DNA from: a virus
Virus record (IMG/VR): IMGVR_UViG_3300021197_001575
Span: 1 to 30,654 of that record
Direction: 5' to 3' (one strand)
DNA: 30,654 bases
The notes below the pieces were generated by a model that did not search any database, had not been told where the DNA came from, and saw nothing but the letters and a program-made list of their open reading frames with translations. Below are positions 12,457 to 20,857 of the stretch, piece by piece. The position numbers were made by a program, and so were the translations under genes. How positions within the stretch are numbered: the stretch's first letter is position 1; each line of letters starts with the position of its first letter.

Positions 12457-13028
12457 TGGCTTATCCCGTATAGTGAAATACGACCCGAGCTAATCACAGC
12501 CGTGCCAGCCGTTGTTGTGAACTGTAGACCTGTTAAGCTGGTTTCCGAGTAGGTTGACGAAAGGCCGCCGGTCGTAAACATGGTCTCTGCCGTGTTATTC
12601 GTACCAGTAAAACCAACGGTTGTCATGAACGAAGGCCACCTGGCTAAGGCGGGGCAAACCTCAAAAGAGCCCATTGACGTGATCAACCCAGAGGTGCCAT
12701 AGAACCCAGTGGATGTAGTCGTGAACGACGCAAAGCTAGACAGTTTTGATCGGAGGTAAGTGTAGTTGGAGCTACTAAGCAGAGTGCCGTTATCGTAAAA
12801 TTTAATCTTGGCCAAATTTGAGGAAGGGGCCATGATGACGTCCCAATTGAGCACATACCTGTTATAGCTCCCGATTGATGTAAAATCCACTGTAGCGACC
12901 GCACTGGACACGGTCTGCGTGCTGATTAAACTCCAAGAGCCCCCGCCAGCAGCCGCCCCGCCCAGCGTAGGCGCTCCGCCACCGGCAATGGAAAGATCGT
13001 TAGTCTGGTGGTTGATTGTGATGCTCAT
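12453..13028 (-). CDS. Tail fibre or tip decoration protein
   Basis: A 191-residue Ser/Thr/Gly-rich protein. After a short N-terminal segment and a Gly/Ala linker (about residues 15-31), the remainder looks like a single beta-sandwich: WSLISTQTVSSAVATVDFTSIGSYNRYVLNWDVI at the start and SSGRISLYGIS at the end, a terminus common in phage receptor-binding and fibre-tip proteins. No enzymatic motif is visible. Tight junctions on both sides place it in the fibre operon. Confidence 0.65.
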   Translation of the reverse strand: MSITINHQTNDLSIAGGGAPTLGGAAAGGGSWSLISTQTVSSAVATVDFTSIGSYNRYVLNWDVIMAPSSNLAKIKFYDNGTLLSSSNYTYLRSKLSSFASFTTTSTGFYGTSGLITSMGSFEVCPALARWPSFMTTVGFTGTNNTAETMFTTGGLSSTYSETSLTGLQFTTTAGTAVISSGRISLYGISQ

Positions 13029-13327
13029 TATACTGCGACGCTCCCAGCCATGTCATCCTGCGTCATAATCCACGCGTAGCACTGCTCCAGGAATGTATCG
13101 CCAGCCATGGCCTCAACCGCAGCTAGCTCAACGTGGTAGCGGCGGAAGTCCACATCCCGCGTGTCGTCATCTGGTGTAGGGGTAGCATACCCCGCAACGT
13201 CAACCATCACGGAAAACTTTGTTTCGACTGACCGCTGCCGCAAGACCGCTGCCATAGCAATCCGAAAGTAGGCCCCAGCGAATGCCGTTCCGTATTGCGA
13301 AGTGCTCAGGTCAATTTGAATAGCCAT
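13028..13327 (-). CDS. Small fibre-region hypothetical protein
   Basis: A 99-residue protein ([30 protein letters not shown]...). The ATG at 13327 is chosen because GGAGG lies 10 nt upstream and the start codon overlaps the previous stop (TAATG). The N-terminal half reads like a beta-rich structural module; the C-terminal part (RRYHVELAAVEAMAGDTFLEQCYAWIMT) is helical. I do not recognise the family. Its place between two fibre proteins suggests a small adaptor or assembly factor. Confidence 0.65.
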   Translation of the reverse strand: MAIQIDLSTSQYGTAFAGAYFRIAMAAVLRQRSVETKFSVMVDVAGYATPTPDDDTRDVDFRRYHVELAAVEAMAGDTFLEQCYAWIMTQDDMAGSVAV

Positions 13328-14433
13328 TAATATGTTACCTCCGATGTGCTTATATTTGCGACCCAACGAATGTTGGTAGACGCTGCGCCAGTAACCGCGA
13401 TCTTAAGCCCGCCGCTGGTTGTGTCGGCGGTGAGAGCCACGGCCCAACTTGGCGTGTTGTCGATCACAGTTGTGGCTGAGTTGACCAGCACTGTGGTGCC
13501 AGCAGAGCCCTCCCTGCGGATCAGGCCCTCCACCTTAAACGCAGCCGATGCCGTGCCTGAGGCCTGCTGGCGAGCTACGATGGTGCCGAGGAACGCGAAG
13601 GCGCTGTTGTTTGGCAGGATAATTTGGTTGGTCGTTGACGCAGAGAGAGCGGGATTGTCCGTCAACATCGCTTTTGGCGTGGCATCAGTGGTCGCGATAC
13701 GCAGAACATAGATGCCGAGTTGGCTGTCGCCGGTAGTGGAGAAATTCGTGCTAGAATAAGCAAATTTTCCAGCGATGGTTGAAGAGGACTGCTGGCCCAT
13801 CGCAACTGAGCCCTGCGCGCCCGCCACACAATTGCGACCAATTGCGAGAGCCTGCGAACCCGAAGCAGTCGCAAAAGTGCCGCCAAAAGCCATAGCGCCT
13901 GATGCTGTCGCTTTGGTAAACTGACCAACAGAGGCCGAGTTCGCGGCGGTAGCGCCATAAGCGGAATGGTCGAATGCTATAGCTGCTGCGAGAGAGGCGG
14001 TGCCAGCGGAATTGGATGTCCCTAGAGCAATAGAACCTGTGCCGGAGGCTGTAGACCCGGTGCCGATAGCCACAGCGTTAGTGCCACTAGCGTCAGGTGC
14101 AGTAGGACTGGACGGGTTCTCCCCGTACAATTGCAGCGCGGCGAGGTCTGCGGCAGTCGCAGACACAAACACCACAGCAGAGCCTGACAGGTTCAGCAAC
14201 GAGCCAGTTGAGCTTTCGGATAGCGTGCGGGAAAGCGTTGTGCTAGATGCTGTATATGCTCCGCTTCCAATTTCCCATGCCGTGCCGTCCTCAATTACGT
14301 ACCGCACTACGTCGCCATTGCTGACCCCGGCGTCGGCAAATGTTTGATATCCGCTTTCGGCGGCCCCCAGCGTAATCGTGCCGGTGCCGGTTGTGGCGGT
14401 CGCAACTTTGGCGCGATTAACTAGGGTTACCAT
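13327..14433 (-). CDS. Tail fibre with YadA-like head repeats
   Basis: A 368-residue fibre. Residues about 115-215 carry the left-handed beta-roll repeats of trimeric autotransporter adhesins ([25 protein letters not shown], later [21 protein letters not shown]), which trimerise and often bind surfaces. The N-terminal about 110 residues ([45 protein letters not shown]) are a common phage-fibre attachment module. The C-terminal about 120 residues form a separate beta-domain, perhaps the receptor-binding tip. The gene directly abuts the upstream structural gene (TAA-ATG). Confidence 0.8.
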   Translation of the reverse strand: MVTLVNRAKVATATTGTGTITLGAAESGYQTFADAGVSNGDVVRYVIEDGTAWEIGSGAYTASSTTLSRTLSESSTGSLLNLSGSAVVFVSATAADLAALQLYGENPSSPTAPDASGTNAVAIGTGSTASGTGSIALGTSNSAGTASLAAAIAFDHSAYGATAANSASVGQFTKATASGAMAFGGTFATASGSQALAIGRNCVAGAQGSVAMGQQSSSTIAGKFAYSSTNFSTTGDSQLGIYVLRIATTDATPKAMLTDNPALSASTTNQIILPNNSAFAFLGTIVARQQASGTASAAFKVEGLIRREGSAGTTVLVNSATTVIDNTPSWAVALTADTTSGGLKIAVTGAASTNIRWVANISTSEVTY

Positions 14434-14871
14434 TTAAGCCACCGTAAACGTGAAAATTCCAGAGGCATTCCATGCCACCTTAAACGCTGCCCCATCGGCA
14501 GCCGTCTGCGTCCCGTCAAAGTTGATAACGGCCAGTGGCGGATCGTTGGCATCGGTGTCGTTGTAGACGACCCCGTATGCGGCTACGATGGTGCCGCCGG
14601 AGGCCGTCCAAGTCACATCGTCAGCATCAAATTTACTATCATTGGTTGTAACAGTGGTTACCGCGACGTTGGCCAGGGCTTGCCCGCCAGCAGTATAGCC
14701 AGTGCCCGCTGAGGCCTCGGTCCCGGTAGCATTAACTTGAGCGAGCGTTGTGTTCGCCACGTTGGGCGTCAGGGCGCTGTACAACTTAAGCTTGTAGGTG
14801 TCGGTGGATAGGTTCGCGCCTGACGCGAACAACTGGGACGTGTGGTTGAATAGTGTGACAGTGATGGCCAT
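14434..14871 (-). CDS. Phage structural (fibre/decoration) beta-protein
   Basis: A 145-residue beta-rich protein with the pattern MAITVTLFNHTSQLF...DTYKLKLYSALTP, then GYTAGGQALANVAVTT, FDADDVTWTASGGTIVAAYGVVYNDT and AFKVAWNASGIFTFTVA. This is a widespread phage structural family of unknown precise role, usually beside tail-fibre genes. A GAAAGGA ribosome binding site precedes the ATG. The 60-nt gap upstream (14872-14931) shows no convincing terminator. Confidence 0.75.
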   Translation of the reverse strand: MAITVTLFNHTSQLFASGANLSTDTYKLKLYSALTPNVANTTLAQVNATGTEASAGTGYTAGGQALANVAVTTVTTNDSKFDADDVTWTASGGTIVAAYGVVYNDTDANDPPLAVINFDGTQTAADGAAFKVAWNASGIFTFTVA

Positions 14872-14931
14872 AGTCGAAATCCTTTCGTGGACGCAGATGT
14901 TATTGTATCAGATAGTGGTGCGGCTGTCTCG

Positions 14932-15843
14932 TCAGAGCGCGGCCTCCAGCGCTGCAATACGCGTTTCTAGTGCATCAATTTTCGCCGACGCCTCTTGGAG
15001 AGCCTTGACAACGATTGGCAGAAGCTTACCCGGCGTCGCTTCGAGCCGATCAGGATTATTGTCGCGCGCAGAATTAAGCCAGCGCACCCCGTGCGCCTGC
15101 TCCGCCGCCAACAGTTCTTGAGCGAGGAAGCCAGCTTCTTTTTGGCCCTGCTGGGGCGGCGGGTCGTCAACGTCAACGTCTCGGATATTCCACCGAAATT
15201 CAACCGGTCGCAGCCTCTGGATGTAGCTCAGCCCCAGGCTCAGATTGGCAACCTCGGTCTTGTCTCGCGCGTCAGAGAGAGCCGATATACTGCTGACCTG
15301 ACATCGCAGCACAGTCACACTGCCGTTGCCGAGTACCACCTCGTTGCTGGCCGTGGCCGATGACACCGCAGACTGGTACCCCAGTGCCGTGTTGTTGGAG
15401 CCCGAAGTCAAGCCTGCGCCCGCTTGCCCACCTATTGCCACGTTATTTGCACCGGTACTGGAGCCATCTACCCCCAGCAGGGCCTGATAACCGACGCCAA
15501 CATTGAAACTACCGGTATTGTATCGGCCCGCTGCGTTGCCGATAGCGACGGAAGATGAGGTCGATCCTGTATACGCCGCGCCGCTATTTGTGCCGAGGGC
15601 AATGTTGACCGTACCGGTTGGGTGTGCGCCCGCGTTTAGCTTAAAGGAGCCGTTGACATCAAGATTGGCGGTTGGGCTTGCGGTGCCGATGCCTACGCTT
15701 GTCCCATTCGCCGTGATCGGGCTCAGAAAAACAGCCTTAGTGGCCTTCTTGGTTTCCGTCGCCGATACATCTACCACCGCCAAGACGTCAGTCTCAGCTA
15801 CGGCAGTCAGGGCAACTAGCTCCGAAATTTTTGCGTCAGCCAT
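14932..15843 (-). CDS. Tail fibre with YadA-like repeats and S74 intramolecular chaperone
   Basis: A 303-residue fibre. Short N-terminal modules (MADAKISELVALTAVAETDVLAVVD) are followed by beta-roll repeats (about residues 75-200: VNIALGTNSGAA, SSVAIGNAAG, NNVAIGGQAG, NNTALGYQSA). The C-terminal Peptidase_S74 domain contains LSDARDKTEV, carrying the Ser and Lys of the self-cleaving dyad, then YIQRLRPVEFRWN and a closing coiled coil (IDALETRIAALEAAL). S74 domains fold trimeric fibres and then cut themselves off. The ATG at 15843 is chosen for its strong AAAGGAG; a longer frame upstream is not needed. Confidence 0.9.
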   Translation of the reverse strand: MADAKISELVALTAVAETDVLAVVDVSATETKKATKAVFLSPITANGTSVGIGTASPTANLDVNGSFKLNAGAHPTGTVNIALGTNSGAAYTGSTSSSVAIGNAAGRYNTGSFNVGVGYQALLGVDGSSTGANNVAIGGQAGAGLTSGSNNTALGYQSAVSSATASNEVVLGNGSVTVLRCQVSSISALSDARDKTEVANLSLGLSYIQRLRPVEFRWNIRDVDVDDPPPQQGQKEAGFLAQELLAAEQAHGVRWLNSARDNNPDRLEATPGKLLPIVVKALQEASAKIDALETRIAALEAAL

Positions 15844-15857
15844 GTCTAGCTCCTTTA

Positions 15858-16475
15858 CTACGTGATGCGGAGGAATAGGCCTGCCGAGAACGTGTAGCTG
15901 ACTATCGAGCCATCGCTGTTTAGGTTGGCCACCCTGCCCAAGCAGCCGTTGCCCATTAACCGCCACGTGCCTAGTGCGGGATTTCCGGCGAGCGTCGAAC
16001 CTCCCTGCGTGATGCCTAGGGCACCTCCTGGGATTCCATAGCGCAAAGACGACCCGGCAATGGTAGCGCCGCCTGTAATGGCCGAGGTGGTGTTATTCAG
16101 CAGCATTGAGTACGTTCCCACCGCGAGCCAGGCTATGATTTTGTTGGAGTCGATGGCTTGCTGCACAAGGAGTGGCGTCATCGATTTGGTGTTGTTCGAG
16201 CCGCCCTCGGCTTCGGCTTGCGACGCGAATGTAATGGCCGCAGACGAAGTTCCCGCTGACTGATCTAGTGTCGCAATCGCGATCCAAGCGTCGTTATCTT
16301 CATTGCGCATCTTGAGTATGTGATTGGTCGTGTCGTACCAGATTTGATTGGCATACGTCGTCCCATCGAATTCAGGCCCTGAATTCTGGGTGAGGATGGC
16401 CGCAAAAACATTGTTGATGTTCGCACGGGCGTTGGGTGCCGATTGGTTACCTATGATGTAAATGTGCTGTGCCAT
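15858..16475 (-). CDS. Tail fibre or tip protein
   Basis: A 205-residue protein. The N-terminal part (IYIIGNQSAPNARANINNVFAAILTQNSGPEF...ANQIWYDTTNHILKMRNEDNDAWIAIATLDQ) is a typical fibre attachment module of phage tail-tip regions, including the 'WYDTTNxxLKxRN' strand pair. A small Gly/Leu-rich beta-domain ends the protein (GTWRLMGNGCLGRVANLNSDGSIVSYTFSAGLFLRIT). It follows gpJ directly with a TGATG junction, so it may plug onto the tip. Confidence 0.75.
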   Translation of the reverse strand: MAQHIYIIGNQSAPNARANINNVFAAILTQNSGPEFDGTTYANQIWYDTTNHILKMRNEDNDAWIAIATLDQSAGTSSAAITFASQAEAEGGSNNTKSMTPLLVQQAIDSNKIIAWLAVGTYSMLLNNTTSAITGGATIAGSSLRYGIPGGALGITQGGSTLAGNPALGTWRLMGNGCLGRVANLNSDGSIVSYTFSAGLFLRIT

Positions 16476-19105
16476 CAGTCGTATCCTACGTGAGCCACCA
16501 GCTCGTCAATAGCTGGGCCGACGCCATTGGCGGTTGAGTTTAGTATTACTTTATACCTAAAGGCGCGGCCTGAGAAGTCCCCAGCCTGGAAGAGCCGGTA
16601 AGCGCTCCACACCGGCGACCCTGACGGATCGTCGTCAGTAGTCGATATGTACGTCTGCACGTCTGTGTCATCGGTCTGTAGGCCAGACGTCCAGCTATCC
16701 CAGTTACCAGGCCACGTGTCCCAGTTGCCGCTTATGCCATCCCAGGCGCTAGCACCGCTAGGCGCTGATCGGATTGTCCTTACATGAACATAGGAATGGA
16801 CCCGCCTGACTGCGCCGGTGTCGATATAGTTGGCGAATTCATATGTCGCGCTGGATGGCGCGCTGGCCGGGTCAGTGATCTTCAGGAACCCGCCGTTGAC
16901 AGAACAACCGGTCTTGGTTCCGGCGAAGCCGCTCTGCTCAGTCTGGCTGCTGTTATTTGTGTACGATCTTAAGTCTGCTGCGGGCAAAACAAACGAAGAG
17001 TATTCTGTCGAGGCGGTGCCCAGCTTTGAATAAGCCTTAACCATGTACGTGCCCGCGCGCGCTGGCAGGCTTACGGAGGTTCCAGGCCGACTAATTTTCT
17101 GAGCTGCGGTTGTCGCGTTTGAAAAACTCGCGCCCGCCTGCGAAACCGAATGGCGAATGACGTAATGGCTCAACTTAGGGTCGCTAACGGCGATCCATCC
17201 GATATGAACGGTGCCGTCGCTCGCGCTGGCTGCGAAGCCGGTCACGTCGTCAGGCGGGGAGCCGTCGCCCTGCACCAAGCCCGTCGCACCCCTCCAGCTT
17301 CCCCGCACCCCAATAGCGTTGATTGCCCGCGCGCGCACGTCGTAGGAGCCAAGATCGACATTTATTGCCTCAAAGCGGCCTGTCGCTGTGGTTCCGCTCA
17401 GCACAAGCTCGCCGGTGCCCATAGCCTTATATTGTTCCGTCGTGCTAGCCTTATATTGCACCTCGACCCGGTCCACGTTGGAATTTGCCTCGGCGCTGAC
17501 GGTGATCATCGCCACAAGGACATTAACAATCTGCTCGTTCGATACACGCTGCTCCTCTGACGCCGTGACGCCTACGGTGACCACTGTATTTGGCCGAGCC
17601 AGAAATGTGTTGTTGGCCTCGAATAAGGTCTCGTCAGCATCCCAGTCATACACGCTTGCACTGATCTCCTGTAGAGTCAGTGGCACCACGATAGCCCCAT
17701 CCGCATCGACGCCAAAACTCCACTCGACCACCTCGAATGTTTTCTCCGAGAAGCCAAAGCGCGAATTTGTAAGCTTGATAGTGTCGCCTGGTGTCAATTG
17801 AGCCGCTCTCAAGCCGAAATTTCCACTAACGATGATCTGCTCTCTGCTCCTATACATAAGTATCTTGGCAATTCTCTGAGCCCTGCTTGGCGAAGAGGTA
17901 AATTGCAGGTCGATCTCAGCGCTAGAGACTTGGTTTCCGTCGTCCTCCAGGAACTGATCCGACAGGACCGGTGGAAATGTGTCCGGCTGCCAGTTTGTTT
18001 CAGCGCCGCGAAACGAGCCGGTCACCCGGTTAAACAAATCTCTACGGGAAGCTCTGGTGATTACGCTTAGAGGACCAAAGGCATCGTCCTCGGTGAACGT
18101 CATCACGGACTCGGTGTACGCGCCAGCTTTGCAGACCCACTTGCCCTGGCTGTACCACAACGAGCCAGCCATGCACTTCACCATCTCGTTGATGATGTCC
18201 ATTGGTTTTTGCTCGGTGGAAAAGAAGCCGTCGCAAGAATAGCGCTTCTCGGTGCCTCCGGCATCAAGCGCCACGTCTTCGTCGCATATGTTGGCCGCTG
18301 CTGCGAAGCTAGTGTCATCCAGCTCATAATCTTCGGCAATTTTACTTGTCAGCAAATAATCGCGAAGACAAAGAGCGGCATTGCTGCTGAATGACGTTGA
18401 GCCGTCTCGCGGGTCGTAGACCTTTTTGCCTTCGATGACTGCCGTGATCACCGGTGGCCCCTGAGTGTATATATCCGGCTCAAAAGCTGCGCGGGCATAG
18501 ATGTAAGCGAAGCCATAGGCTCTATGCTGGCTCGTCCAGAAGTTTTCGCTCTCGACTTCAAGATTAGCGTCTACGGTCTGAAAATCTGCGCCGTTGTGCG
18601 TGAGTATCCGCAGCGTTTCTCCACCTGAGTATTTAGCTGGCGAGGTCACCTCGCCTGTCACAGCATTAACGGTAACCTCCTCGCCATCGACGTAGAACTC
18701 GATAAAGCCGTTAATCTCGTGGCCCGCGACTCCGATCAATCGGTGAAGAGTGGTTTCTGGCCGTTCGCTTTGCGGCACACTCATCGGGCCGGTCGTCTCT
18801 TGGTAGAACACAACCCCGCCCATTCTTGCCGTGCCATAAACGACAGGGGCTGCGGCAAGACTATCCATGATGTTTATGGCGGAACCGGCGTAGCGCTTTG
18901 CTTTTGGGGCCAGCATTTGCTTAAGGGCAAATTGCGCTCCCATCGTCACCAGCATTGAGCCAGCCGTGACTACGGCCACCGACGCTGCGGTCGCAGTCGC
19001 GGGGAGCGCCGCAAGGGCCATGGCCACAACTGCGTGCGCCGAATGCGGCAAGAGCGCAATTGCGCTCACTGATGTCGCGAGAAATATTTTTATTGCACGA
19101 GCCAT
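16475..19105 (-). CDS. Tail tip / host-specificity protein, lambda gpJ-like
   Basis: An 876-residue central tip protein. Residues 1-75 are strikingly hydrophobic and begin like a signal peptide (ARAIKIFLATSVSAIALLPHSAHA). The middle, about 80-520, is the Phage-tail_3/gpJ hub (APVVYGTARMGGVVFYQ, then ICDEDVALDAGG, KRYSCDGFFSTEQKPMDIINEMVKCMAGSLWYSQGKW). Two fibronectin-III-like domains follow (about 530-720), then a C-terminal beta-domain ending in a discoidin-like strand pattern (YKVILNSTANGVGPAIDELVAHVGYD). It recognises the host and starts DNA ejection. It overlaps the DUF6950 gene by 16 nt. A CCGGTGGAAA copy lies within it at 17968. Confidence 0.85.
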   Translation of the reverse strand: MARAIKIFLATSVSAIALLPHSAHAVVAMALAALPATATAASVAVVTAGSMLVTMGAQFALKQMLAPKAKRYAGSAINIMDSLAAAPVVYGTARMGGVVFYQETTGPMSVPQSERPETTLHRLIGVAGHEINGFIEFYVDGEEVTVNAVTGEVTSPAKYSGGETLRILTHNGADFQTVDANLEVESENFWTSQHRAYGFAYIYARAAFEPDIYTQGPPVITAVIEGKKVYDPRDGSTSFSSNAALCLRDYLLTSKIAEDYELDDTSFAAAANICDEDVALDAGGTEKRYSCDGFFSTEQKPMDIINEMVKCMAGSLWYSQGKWVCKAGAYTESVMTFTEDDAFGPLSVITRASRRDLFNRVTGSFRGAETNWQPDTFPPVLSDQFLEDDGNQVSSAEIDLQFTSSPSRAQRIAKILMYRSREQIIVSGNFGLRAAQLTPGDTIKLTNSRFGFSEKTFEVVEWSFGVDADGAIVVPLTLQEISASVYDWDADETLFEANNTFLARPNTVVTVGVTASEEQRVSNEQIVNVLVAMITVSAEANSNVDRVEVQYKASTTEQYKAMGTGELVLSGTTATGRFEAINVDLGSYDVRARAINAIGVRGSWRGATGLVQGDGSPPDDVTGFAASASDGTVHIGWIAVSDPKLSHYVIRHSVSQAGASFSNATTAAQKISRPGTSVSLPARAGTYMVKAYSKLGTASTEYSSFVLPAADLRSYTNNSSQTEQSGFAGTKTGCSVNGGFLKITDPASAPSSATYEFANYIDTGAVRRVHSYVHVRTIRSAPSGASAWDGISGNWDTWPGNWDSWTSGLQTDDTDVQTYISTTDDDPSGSPVWSAYRLFQAGDFSGRAFRYKVILNSTANGVGPAIDELVAHVGYD
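17968..17977. repeat. CCGGTGGAAA copy inside the gpJ-like gene
   Basis: An exact copy of the dispersed word. On the coding strand it encodes part of DTFPPVLS. It may be coincidental coding sequence or a functional copy. Confidence 0.6.
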
Positions 19106-19527
19106 ACTACCGCCCCATCAATTGGCATGCGCAATATTCCGTGGCTGCCTACGCACATTGCACCCAAGCTTCCCATGACGCCCAACCTGTATTGGTAGAG
19201 GATGTTCTTGCGGTCAACATCAACGGGCATGGCTATGACTGAGCCGATTGGCGGATGCCTGAGCGGCGACCGATCTAGACGCTCATCGATCAAGCTGACG
19301 ATATCCCCATGCTTGGTCGCGCGGCTGACACGGATTGCTCGTCTCAGCGCGCCAAACTCTGTGGTGTATCCGCGATGCTCTTCGATCAGGTCATCCAGGA
19401 AGCCAGACCCGCGCTGCGCCGCCGCCGCTTCGTTCGCGAACGTAAAGCAGTCGTGCCGCCCCCACTCGAATGGCTTGCCCGCGACGGAATCGAGGTAGGT
19501 AATCAGTTTTTCTCGACTGGATGTCAT
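19090..19527 (-). CDS. DUF6950 tail protein (lambda K position)
   Basis: A 145-residue protein with the DUF6950 signature PFEWGRHDCFTFANEAAAAQRG, then RGYTTEFGALRRAIRVS and KHGDIVSLID. The Cys in HDCFTF and the later VGSHGILRMP recall a degenerate NlpC/P60 fold, matching the place of lambda gpK just before the tip protein. It may process peptidoglycan or be purely structural. The ATG at 19527 lies 2 nt after the upstream stop and gives the usual family start; a longer upstream frame only reads through the previous gene. Confidence 0.8.
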   Translation of the reverse strand: MTSSREKLITYLDSVAGKPFEWGRHDCFTFANEAAAAQRGSGFLDDLIEEHRGYTTEFGALRRAIRVSRATKHGDIVSLIDERLDRSPLRHPPIGSVIAMPVDVDRKNILYQYRLGVMGSLGAMCVGSHGILRMPIDGAVVWLVQ

Positions 19528-19529
19528 CG

Positions 19530-20234
19530 CTAGAACATCCCGCCGCCGCCGCCCATCTTCACGCCCCGGCCCCACATAAGCGGCTTGTCCTGGAGGTCTG
19601 CGACATATTCAAATGCTTTGTCTGGTGGAAAGTTAGGAAAGCGAACCCGCTGCGCCTCAGTCGTATAGCGTATGGGCCGCGGGCGCTCCAGATCGACCAG
19701 CTTGCTTTCGAGCGAAACGGAAATCGTCGAGGTCTCACCGCCCTCGTCGATTATCATTTGATCCATGTAGCCAACGAATAGCGTCGTTAGAGCTTGCGCG
19801 TCACCGATGGAAACGGAGATTGCCGCACCACTTTCTTGCAAGAGGTAGTCGCCGGTTTCTTGAAGCAGGAAGTCTTGATCCAACGCCGTCAACCCAAATT
19901 TGATGCGGGCAATGCGGCCATGGTATTTCGTTTGCAAAGCCAAGGAGAGCAGCGACCCTGGGATGCCGGACAACGAGATGTTTGCTCCAGCAGAACGAAC
20001 GTCACTCGTCTCTAATAATGCCGATATGGTCAAAAGATTGCCCGCACCAGTGTAGGTCACACTGCCGAGCGTCAGGTCGCCAAGGCCCGTCCAGAAATGG
20101 AGCGGCGTGTCATCGATCTCGAAATCAACAGCATAAAAGGGGCGGATTTCTGCCCTACCCAGGTTTGGAGCGATTGACCCCATATCTTTGCCGGTGTAGG
20201 TGTCGCCGCTAGTCTCATAGCGCCGCGTCACCAT
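19530..20234 (-). CDS. Minor tail protein (lambda L position, DUF2163-like)
   Basis: A 234-residue beta-rich protein (FYAVDFEIDDTPLHFWTGLGDLTLGSVTYTGAGNLLTISALLETSDVRSAGANISLSGIPGSLLSLAL...). The pattern matches the minor tail hub proteins found between the distal tail protein and gpK/DUF6950. FVGYMDQMIIDEGGETSTISVSLESKLVDLERPRPIRYTTEAQR near the C-terminus is characteristic. It ends with a Gly-rich tail (GGGGGMF). It probably forms the hub ring under the tail tube. A TAATG junction couples it to the gene above. Confidence 0.75.
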   Translation of the reverse strand: MVTRRYETSGDTYTGKDMGSIAPNLGRAEIRPFYAVDFEIDDTPLHFWTGLGDLTLGSVTYTGAGNLLTISALLETSDVRSAGANISLSGIPGSLLSLALQTKYHGRIARIKFGLTALDQDFLLQETGDYLLQESGAAISVSIGDAQALTTLFVGYMDQMIIDEGGETSTISVSLESKLVDLERPRPIRYTTEAQRVRFPNFPPDKAFEYVADLQDKPLMWGRGVKMGGGGGMF

Positions 20235-20857
20235 TAAACGATGACCTCTACAGCGGGAAAAGTCAGGCCGTAGATCGACGCCTCGTCGATGGTCCAGTCC
20301 ACATTGGGGCTAGTAAGCCTGAAAACGCCCTTAGCGTTGCTGACGACGATAGCGGCACCATCCGCAGGCGCTGTACGAATTGACGGCCAGATATCTATTG
20401 TGGCCTGCCCCGCACCGCTGCTGCTAACGTCCTGCAACGCCTTGTGCAGCGATGCGCTCGCGCCCGCGCCAAGCTGGATATAATCACCAGCCTTGAGCCA
20501 GCCGGTCTGGCTGGCTGTGCAGCCATCGATGCTGATGCTGTCGCCCGTTTGACTGCCGCCGTTGACGACAGGCGTGCCGCCAACAGAGCCGCGCGCTGTC
20601 CCGCCAAGAGGGTCTCCTAACAGGAAGGTGCCTTCGCGGCCTCTCATGCTTAGGAGCCATGCTATCCAGCCCTCTGCATCAGCGCGCTTCATAGGTGGAA
20701 GCGTGATTTCGGCCTCCCAGCGCTCACCGCTGTGCTTGTAGACCTGCTGACGCAGCGTGAACACGCTTTCGCTTACAGCCGTGACGTTGACCGCTCGCAG
20801 ATTTATACTGCGAATGCCGGTGTGCGTGGGCAAAGCTCTTGGGTAGCTGATTGGCAT
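20234..20857 (-). CDS. Minor tail protein (distal tail / lambda M position)
   Basis: A 207-residue beta-rich protein right after the tape measure gene, where lambda has M. WEAEITLPPMKRADAEGWIAWLLSMRGREGTFLLGDP is the recognisable core seen in phage distal-tail-type proteins. The remainder carries a Gly-rich insert and a terminal beta-domain (VFRLTSPNVDWTIDEASIYGLTFPAVEVI). It likely joins the tube to the tip complex. A TGATG junction follows the tape measure gene. Confidence 0.7.
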   Translation of the reverse strand: MPISYPRALPTHTGIRSINLRAVNVTAVSESVFTLRQQVYKHSGERWEAEITLPPMKRADAEGWIAWLLSMRGREGTFLLGDPLGGTARGSVGGTPVVNGGSQTGDSISIDGCTASQTGWLKAGDYIQLGAGASASLHKALQDVSSSGAGQATIDIWPSIRTAPADGAAIVVSNAKGVFRLTSPNVDWTIDEASIYGLTFPAVEVIV

